A stretch of DNA of 64,000 nucleotides from Amborella trichopoda (Eukaryota; Streptophyta; Magnoliopsida; Amborellales; Amborellaceae): positions 2,873,979 to 2,937,978 of the forward strand of contig NW_006499207.1 in NCBI RefSeq assembly GCF_000471905.2. The letters are read 5' to 3'. The position numbers and the translations under genes are program-made. Below, piece by piece: positions 54,491-64,000 of the stretch. Every line of letters starts with the position of its first letter. Position 1 is the stretch's first letter. The notes beneath the pieces were generated by a model, which ran no database searches, had not been told where the DNA came from, and saw nothing but the letters and a program-made list of their open reading frames with translations.

Positions 54491-55800
54491 TTCGTCTCCT
54501 ACGCAATCAGCTTTGGGGTGTTGACCTCTGGTAGCTGGATCATGTTCTATTCTAACAGCAGTCGAAGCAATGCAGGAGTCCACTCTTTATCAAAGGGGTA
54601 AACCTTATTCTGATGCTAAGTCTAAAGCCACTTCAACTAGTATTTTTAGGAGGTGGGACCTTATTGTAGGATTGTTGTTTGCCCCCAGCCTGAGGCATCT
54701 ATGCCTTGAAGAGGTCCAAGGTTTGGGGGTTAGCTTTGTTGGTGTTAGTCATGGTGACAGGCACACTGATCACTGCTTTTTGTTATTTGCCCCAACTGTT
54801 GTAGTGAGAATTCGAACCGGAGGGTGGCTGACGAGATCCTCTATGGTGCTTGGATAGACCCTCAATACGATCTACTTTAGAGATGAGCTCTGGCATGGAG
54901 GATTGATTGGAGGCCTCAACATGTAGGGTGATCTCAGGAAGTATGTTCCGTATGTAGGTTTGGACAACTTATTTTTCAGTCATGGGGGTGGCATGAAAGG
55001 TTGCCAGCTCTCTCCATCGAGTGATGAACTTGTCAACCGGCTCACCAGGGTCTTGAGTCAGAGTAAGGATCTCAATGGTCTCTATGTTCCTTTGGAGTTC
55101 GTAGAAGCATTGGTAAAAAAACTGCTCCATTTCCTGCGAGGTGTACACCAAGTTTGGAGGTAGCCGATCATACCACTGGAAGGCTAACCCATCGAGAGTC
55201 TCGACGAATTGACAGAGGACTTGCCCTTTAGTCGTTGTCTCTCGACAGGCCTCTTGGAAGTGGGTAGTATGCTGATGAGGAGACATAATACAATGAAAAA
55301 GGGGGAGTTTCCCTTTTTTATAGTTTGGGGGAAATGGCACCTAGTCAATGTACGAAGGGTACAACTTCTGGTAGATCATTGCCTCTTGTAGCTTGAGACC
55401 TTGTTCTTGAGGCTATGGGTGACCATGGCATCTATATCGGTCTGGGAAACCCCTAGAGAGGCAAAGCTGTATTGGGAGACAGGTGGGGGAGTTTACCTGG
55501 GAACTGTGTCTGCGCCAGACAGGGAATCAGTCTTGTGGTGAGAAGAAGGGGACTTGGAAGCTTCTAGGCATTTCATCTTTTAGAGGATGGACTACACCAT
55601 TACCTCAAACCTGTTCATTCTTTCCTCTTGGGAGTCGTCAGGCTCATTGATCACCATGACACTGACCATTTCTTGTGGAGGGTCTGAGCCAGGTGGAGCA
55701 GTGGACTGTTGAGGCTGGCGAGTCGTATGTGGCAAGTCAGTCTACAGACAGCATGCCCCGACTTGACTCGAGCCTTTTATGTCGATCTTGTGAGGACCGA
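54491..55800 (-). pseudogene. gag of element H
   Basis: The minus-strand open frame 54969-55340 (123 codons) is the best gag piece of the family: PLFHCIMSPHQHTTHFQEAC, FVETLDGLAFQWYDRLPPNL, SQEMEQFFYQCFYELQRN and GEPVDKFITRWREL, the Retrotrans_gag signature. Upstream, to about 55800, come VSQTDIDAMVTHSLKN and QEERMNRFE in damaged frames. Downstream to 54491 the frame is broken. Capsid/nucleocapsid protein of the particle; not functional as it stands. Confidence 0.9.
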
Positions 55801-57220
55801 TTCTCGACAGTCTTGGGACCGTGTTAGCAATAATGACCCAACAATACTCTTGGAGTCACTCAGGTTCTATAGTTTGGAGTGGGAAAATGTGATTACGAGA
55901 CAGGAGGTCGCCGAGAGTAGTAGCCTTAGCTGCCTCGGAGGCCTCTCTGGTGAGGATCTGCAGGCCTCTCTTCTGCTTGATCCTGAGGGTGCTGTGGACT
56001 TCGCCCCAAAACATCTTGAGGTTTGGACTGCCCCTCTTTCCTTGAACATGCGAGGGCTGTGTCTATTAATTGGAGTAGGGGAGATGGGACCCAAGGACTA
56101 AAGGCAACCCGGGCTTTTGCTTTGGAGGCTGGAGGCGTCTATCAGACATTAGGCCACTGCTCTGAGTCCCTTTGGGAGGCTCGGATGCGGGGCTGACTTG
56201 AGGCTGGCTCAAGATGATACTCTTAAGAAAAACCTTTGAGTACTAGGTCTCGAGGTGCTTGCTCGGGGAACGAAGAGCAGCATAAGAAGGAGCTGGTTCA
56301 TTACTCCACCTAAGTCGGGGGCGAGGAGGAACCTGAAAAGTTGGTGCATGTGCACCTTTAGGGTAATCGTCCGAGTGACTTGGGGGTCAGCCCGAGCTCG
56401 ATCAATGGGTTTGACCTTTGAAGGTTGAGACCCACGAGCTTGTGTCTATGAGGCATGGGGTAGAAACCTATCTCTCACATGGTGGAGCTGTGTGTGGTGA
56501 GAGGGAGGACGAAGCGGTAGACCCTTTGGTGCTCGAGCCGATATCGAACTGGTGCCATTCCGAGATGTGGGATGCATGGCACATGCAGGTTTGGCCCAAG
56601 AAGGCCTAGCCTTGAACATGAGTTTAAGGAAGCATGAAAGTCGCCCCGAGGTGTGACTCGAGTGGATGGACCATGAGCCTGTAAGTGTGTGTGTGGGGTG
56701 GGGAGCTCAGGATCCCCGCCTTTGTGTGTCGAGCCTCCAGGTGTAGAGGTTCGGGGTAGTAAAGGAGTTCGGAAGGTAGCCTTGTGGCGACTCTCAAAAG
56801 TGATGGCAACCTGCTTACCTCTCACAAGAGTGGATAGGGCAGCCTTCCGGCGTGCCTCAGCAATATGACCAGCAAGAGATTTGCCTGTTACAGTGTGGGT
56901 GCTGTGTGGGGTAGCAGATGTGCTACCAATGCAAGGGGCCTTAGTGGAGGGTCTGCCAGGGCGAGAAAGCGGGGAACAAGGACCTTTAAGTCCCCTCTCG
57001 CCCCTATCCAAGAGAGAACTTGGGAACCAGACTGTGAGTCCTGGCCCAAAAGAAGTATAGGGAAGGAAGCTTGAGCAGCTCGCTACCCTGGGACAATCAC
57101 GTGTGCAGGGATAAGAAAGTCCCCGACTCAGATGACAGGGTTGAATAACCCAGGTGCCTTAGAAAGTAGTGCAGAAAGTGAAAGAAGATACTGATCAAAG
57201 AAGAGCAAGCCAACGAAGGG
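55801..57220 (-). pseudogene. Leader region with open frame, element H
   Basis: The minus-strand open frame 56475-57011 (178 codons) is the longest leader frame. It contains VTGKSLAGHIAEARRKAA, RGKQVAI and HKATFRTP, then GGSTHKGGDPELPTPHTH. The alternative frame 56624-56809 carries LEARHTKAGILSSPPHTHTY and ESHLGATFMLP, the peptide pattern seen in B and E. Proline-rich, basic, no known domain. Candidate pre-gag ORF of the family; equally possible that only the RNA is conserved. Confidence 0.5.
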
Positions 57221-57234
57221 GACTGGAGTCACCA
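57221..57234 (-). promoter_or_regulatory. Primer-binding site, element H
   Basis: The minus strand reads TGGTGACTCCAGTC, 3 bases after the LTR end at 57238. One transition against F, and a shortened right side. Confidence 0.75.
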
Positions 57235-57237
57235 AGC

Positions 57238-60047
57238 TGGTTAAGTGCCTCGATCGTGCCTCCTCAGATCTAGGTGATCGGGTGACAATGTCTCGAGTTC
57301 GAAAAAATTGGGACTTGAGATCGCTCTCTCGAGAACCTTGTTTTAGAACAAGGGCAGGTATCCAACTAGTGAGAGAGGAATTTTGGATGTGAGGTTGGGA
57401 CCAACCTCACCTGGGTCCGTGATTACTCGAGCTGACTCGCATGGGCACCCTCTTAGATCACGACGAAAAGCCCCCCAGCAGCTTCAGCTTTAGCTTTAGA
57501 TCACTACTATGGTTAATTTGCAAGACAAGTGGGGCGAAGGGCCCACCCTTGTCTTAGGGTAATGCACAATCATATAGCTAGAAATGTTAGGGGATAGAGT
57601 GATAAAGTGGAAGGTCTGAACAGAGGTCGAAGAGAGAAGAAAGCTTGACGAAGGGATGAAACTAGCTTGATAGCGGAACAGTGACCGACTCTGAGTGGTA
57701 GCAAGATGGGCTGGTACTCAGGACCAGCACGATGGCAATACTACTCGAAACCGAGGCTGATGTGGCGGTGTGCGGCTAGGCCAACCCTCGATCAAGTGAG
57801 AAGAGGTGAGAATGAAATGAAGGCACGAGACGGCGAAGGGATGGGGTCCCGTCGGCGCTAGGCGTTTCCACCCATGACCATGGAGTAGCAGTGTCACGGC
57901 CCTTGGACAGCACTATACACTACTGCTCACGGCTTGAGTGGGAGCAGGGAACTATGGACACCACTAGGCATTGCCGCTAGCATTACAAGAAAGCAACGCA
58001 CCCCTGCGCGAGCCACAATAGCCTCTTGTGAAGCACTCGACGATAGCCATTTATGAAGCGCGCGATGATAGTTCTCATGAGGCGCACGACGACAGGTATG
58101 TGACGCAGGAGGAACGATGATGAGCACCAAACGCACAAAGAAGTCTCGCAGATGGCGATAGGCAACGAGCACGGGAAGGAGGCTCGCGAATGGCGATAGG
58201 CACCGCACAAGCAAACGAAGCTTGTGGATGAAGATAAATATTACCGAGACCTCTCGCAGGAGATGTAAGGCATTAACATCTATGATAGGTGTGCAACAGC
58301 GTGAGACCCCTGTGGGCGGCAGTGAGTTTCGCCGTCTGCGCTCTTCACTTAGGCGTCGAGGATAGATCTACGAACGGTGATGAGCAACGCCATCTGTAAA
58401 CCTCGCTAGGAGATAGAGATGGACCAACAGACGGAGAGGGAAGCTCGCAGATGGTGCTGCCATCACCATGCGTGACCTGTGAGACCACAGGAGAGGCATG
58501 CACGACACTACCACTACCGTGCATGGCCTCTGAGGGGAGCTCAGACGGAGAAGAGGAAGAAGGAGCGGAAGACAGAGAAGAAGAAAGGAAAATGAGGAGA
58601 GAGAAGATTTACCTGGAGCCTAGGGGTACCGATCGAATAGTTTCTCACCCCTTAGTCTCTCTCTCCCAATGTGACCCAACAATGAAAAGAAAGAGAAACT
58701 ATATTAAATAAAACTCTCCCTTTTGTGAAGAGTTCAAGCCTTTTTGTGTACAATAATGGTACGGTATATATAGAATTTTCCCCAATCATCAGTGGATGAT
58801 CAAAAGTAACCCTAATTGCTGGAAATCAAGATTCAAATGAATTAAAAGAAATTAGAACATAGGGTGAAAAATGACAGATTTGCCCCTTCCTAACAAGTTG
58901 TGCAATTCCATAACAGTAACAAGTTGTGCAATTCCATAACAGTCCTTATGTTTCCCTAGAACGTGCATGACTTTTTGTGGATGATCCAGAGTCGTTCTGA
59001 TGCTTGGTTGATTGAGAGATAATTATTTTCTTGTAGAGCTCGGCGTGGCGATCGATTTAATAACAACTTCAAGCCATGGATCGTGCTTTTAGTGCACGAT
59101 CATGTGACTTGAAATTTGAACGAATCTTGAAACTTTGGATCGATTGTGTACTCGTTCCTTGATTTTTTCTATGATTTCTTACTCGATCATACTGAGCATG
59201 TCGTCACGATCGCGGGGCAACAAATGTAGCTCGAATCCATGCTCAGACGAAGGTTTTGCAAGTTTGAAGTTTTGATCGAAATCTAGAATTTTGGTGACAT
59301 AATTTACAATCATTTCTTCGGCTTTGTGTGCAAAATCCGTTGGTTCATCATGCGCGACGTTTGGACCAGTGATGGCCACGGACCTTACACACGGGATGGA
59401 ACTGGTCTCACATCGATTGGGCTCCCGAATGACGTGATTTGGCCACTCAAGCAAGGTACGACGTTGTTGATTTTGCTGTACATTTTTTACGGATCAGCAA
59501 CTTCTCTCTAGATTTTATTCACACTCAAGCGTTATCACAAGGCGTGCCACATATCGAAACGCTCATCTTGATGAGACGAATATGCTCATAAAATGTGGGC
59601 TTGATCTGTCCTCAATCGAGTGAGATATGAGTGTCAAAAGTCATAGGTTGTAACTATCCCTTTAACGGTGTTGAGTTGCAGGGTGGCCTCATGGGAATAG
59701 CATGCGGCTCCTCTTGTTTCACTCTTTCACCTACAACTTTTTCCTGGGATATCTGTTCAATCTAAAATTTGACCCTTGAGGTTTTTCAATTGTGTTAGAT
59801 CCAATGGCTGGTCCCACTATAAATTGAGACACCAAGAGTATAACTCTAGCTATAGGGGTCCATTTCAGGGTGTGAGAGGCTAATTCTGCTGGAACTGTTT
59901 CTCGGTCTGCACTACCCTAGACATGTCGGACCACGATCATGGAAATCTTGACCAGTTCTTAGGCTATTTTGAGACTGTCGTAATTTCTACTGTTTGTTAA
60001 GCTTTTATTGAGCGGGGGCCCATGATGCTGAAAAATATCTTCCAGCA
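57238..60047 (-). mobile_element. 5' LTR of element H (LTR G, second U5 subtype)
   Basis: 2810 bp from CTTAACCA (minus) to the start TGCTGGAAG at 60047. TATA box CTATATATACC on the minus strand at 58764-58773. U5 includes tandem repeats at 57985-58240. A 26-base exact tandem duplication lies at 58891-58942. The flank beyond 60047 is the plus-strand 3' region of element I, so H inserted there. Confidence 0.85.
57985..58240 (-). repeat. Short tandem repeats in U5 of LTR G
   Basis: Irregular units of 30-45 bases around GCGATGATAG and GATGGCGATAGGCA. Related strings occur in F (45225-45480 and 51060-51110). Confidence 0.7.
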
Positions 60048-61036
60048 GACATGGTCGTAAGGTCATGGGTAAAAGAGCTCAAAAGTAAAGGAAGTTAGTG
60101 AAAACCATCTTCACGGTGCCACTACCCCTGTTCAAGTGAAAACCCACAAAAGGTCCTTTGGATTAACAAGACAAGTTGACGCAGCACCACAACATCAGCC
60201 GACACACAATTGCCAAACAGTCATAATTCAGGCTGGCGAGGTCTATCTAAGTCCTCAACTGCCAGCATCCCATCCAATCACTACACAAAATGGCTCATCC
60301 GGAAGTGAGAGCGTCATAAGATCTCCCACACTTCACCTCAAAAAACAACAAGAGTCCTTGAGGGTGAGGACGATGATCGAAAGATCCCTTCAAAATGTTA
60401 AAAAACCATCACGAAAGCAAGAAACTGACGAAGCTAGGGCCTAACCTACCAGAGACTTCAGGGAAATGTCTCGTCATGAGATCACCTCACCTAAAACCTT
60501 CCTTAGCTGATAGGCCCAGAGCTTTGGGACAGGGTGTTAAAAAGCCCCTGACTGGATCGGACAGAATGGGGCCCACAAGGCCTATTCGTTAAAATTCCCT
60601 ACAACCGACAAGCCCAAAATTTTGGCACAAGTTAGAAGCCCCTGAATGGATCCTGCAGAATGGGATCTACAGAGATACCCTGATCATCAAAAGCAACCTG
60701 ATGTAGCAACAAACAATGTCAACTAAAGGCTCATAGCACTTCGCCTCTAGATAGGCCTGATTCTGACCAATGAGGTCCCTACAAAATCGTCAAGCTTTCA
60801 GAATCACAAATAGTCCCTCGAGGGTGAGGACTTCGACAAGATCCCTCAAATGTCTCTTCTCCCCCTAAAGTCTCAATGGATAGACCCGTACATTGCGTCT
60901 ATACGTTTGAGCATCATACTTACAACATTGCATGGATCTCCTCAGCATTCACGTAATCTTGTGGCTAGCTAGAGGAATTTTTATGAATGATTGTACTTCT
61001 CACTCCTCTCGAAGCACAATGATCAATGGGGCATGT
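60048..61036 (+). mobile_element. 3' region of element I
   Basis: Co-linear with 7090-7976 of element A: GTGAAAACCATCTTCACGG, CAAGTTGACGCAGCACC, then TGGCTCATCC...AGATCTCCC (the unit amplified at 42430-42960), and GGGGCATGT at the LTR border. The open frames 60136-60444 and 60395-60592 have no counterpart in other copies. No gene. Confidence 0.75.
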
Positions 61037-62325
61037 TGTTGGAAGACATTGTTCATCATCATGGGTCCCCCGTCAATAAAGCCTAACAAATAGTTGAAAC
61101 TCTGGCAGTCTTAGAATAGCTCCAGAACTGACCAAGATCTTCATAAGGACTCTCGAAAGTCTCTCGCCAAGTCTCCTCATATTCCGATTTGTCTAAGGCA
61201 ACACAGACTGGCAAGCAGTTTTGGTAGAATTAGCCTCTTGCACCCTGAAACGGACCCTATAACTAGAGTCATATTTTCGGTGTCTCAATTTGTCGTAGGA
61301 CCACCGTCATTATATAGGACATGATTGAAAACCCCTAGGGTCATATTTCAACTTAAACGGACATCCCAGGAAGATGTTATTGGCAAAAGAGTGAAACAGG
61401 ACGAGCCGCACGCTATTCCCGTGAGGCCACCTCGCAACTCAACTACATTAAAGGGGCAGTCACGACTAGTGACTTTCGATGCTTATATCTCCCTCGTCCT
61501 AGATCAGATCATGCTCAAACTTGATGGAGCGCGTTTATCTCTTTGAAAGGAGCGTTTCGATATGTAGTATGCTCTGCGACGATGCCTGAGTGTGAAAAAA
61601 AGCAAGAGAGATGTTGCTGATTCATGAAGAAAGTGTAAGAAAATTAGCAGCGTCATGCCTCACTCGAGCAGCTAAATCACACAGCTCATGAGCCTGATTG
61701 ACGTGAAACTAATTCTATTACGTGTGTAAGGTCTAGGGCTATATCTAGTTCGAACCCTGTACATGAAGAACGGTCGGATTCTGAACACCAATGAAGTGAC
61801 TGCAAATTCCATTACCGAAATTTTAGATTCCAGCCAAAACTTCAAAGTTGCAAAATCTTTGTCTGGGCACGGAATCGAGCTGCTTTTGTTGCTTTACGAT
61901 CGTGATGGCATGCTCAGTGTGTTTTAGTAAAGAAATCACAAAAAACAAATCAAGGAACGAGCACACAATTAATCCAAACTTTCAAGATTCATTCAAATTT
62001 CAAGTCACATGATCATGCCCTAAAAACACGATCTATGGCTCAAAGTTGGTATCAAATTAATCGTCTTGTCGAGCCCTATAAGAAAATAGGCATCATTCGA
62101 TCAAACGGGCATCAAAACGAGACCGGATCATCTAAGAAAAATCATGCGCGTTCTAGTGCAACACAGGGACTGTCTTGGAATTTCCCAACTTGTTAGAAAG
62201 GGGCAAATCTTTCATGTTGCACCCTATTTTCTAATTTATTTTAATTCAGTTAAATCTTAATTTTCAGCAATTAGATTTAATTTTGATCATCCACTCATGT
62301 TTGGGCACAATTTAATATATACCTC
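61037..62325 (+). mobile_element. U3 of LTR I, interrupted by LTR J
   Basis: From TGTTGGAAGACA to a TATA-like AATTTAATATATACC (62310-62323). It ends at ACCTC, directly followed by the TG start of LTR J, so J inserted just behind this promoter. Confidence 0.82.

Positions 62326-64000
<1,675 letters not shown>

Overview
This window is plant nuclear DNA made almost entirely of dead LTR retrotransposons nested in one another; I find no host gene. The organism is an angiosperm, probably a eudicot. Most of the sequence comes from one Ty3/gypsy family of the Tat lineage, recognised by its plant-type pol: reverse transcriptase, RNase H, then a second 'archaeal-type' RNase H, then integrase. The family also has a primer-binding site of the TGGCGACTCC type. 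I cannot name the species.

The Tat family can be rebuilt by comparing its copies. The LTR is 2.6-3.4 kb, begins TGTTTGAA and ends near CCTAACCA. A plant TATA box (CTATATAAA type) lies about 1.3 kb into it. One U5 subtype is pyrimidine-rich and carries an array of 50-60 bp repeats that can fold as hairpins; a second U5 subtype lacks the array. After the LTR come the PBS, a 1.3-1.5 kb leader with open-frame remnants, gag, pol, and a 3.7-4.7 kb 3' region. That 3' region holds tandem repeats and an antisense transcription unit with its own TATA box.

Layout: 1-11186, plus-strand element A (pol remnant, 3' region, 3' LTR). 11187-16597, minus-strand element B (gag start, leader, PBS, 5' LTR), cut by A. 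16598-23283, plus-strand element C (3' region and LTR). 23286-35252, minus-strand LTR D, split by a complete 10.2 kb chromovirus (Tekay/Del-like) at 24468-34638 with a 5-bp target duplication AGCAA. 35253-38892, minus-strand E (gag start, leader, U3, 3' region). 38893-41149, plus-strand LTR K. 41150-60047, a minus-strand array LTR-internal-LTR-internal-LTR (F and H). 60048-64000, plus-strand 3' region and LTR of element I, with a further LTR (J) inserted in it.

No open reading frame of an autonomous element survives intact: stops, frameshifts and catalytic substitutions are everywhere. The best candidates for something unusual are the antisense coiled-coil ORF with its own TATA box (45584-47639, related promoters at 4703 and 17216), the hairpin-repeat arrays in the LTRs, several large inverted LTR pairs that could give double-stranded RNA, and a 0.1 kb inverted piece inside one reverse transcriptase. 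Element boundaries were placed by eye from inter-copy comparison and should be good to a few bases where a junction is sharp, and to tens of bases elsewhere.
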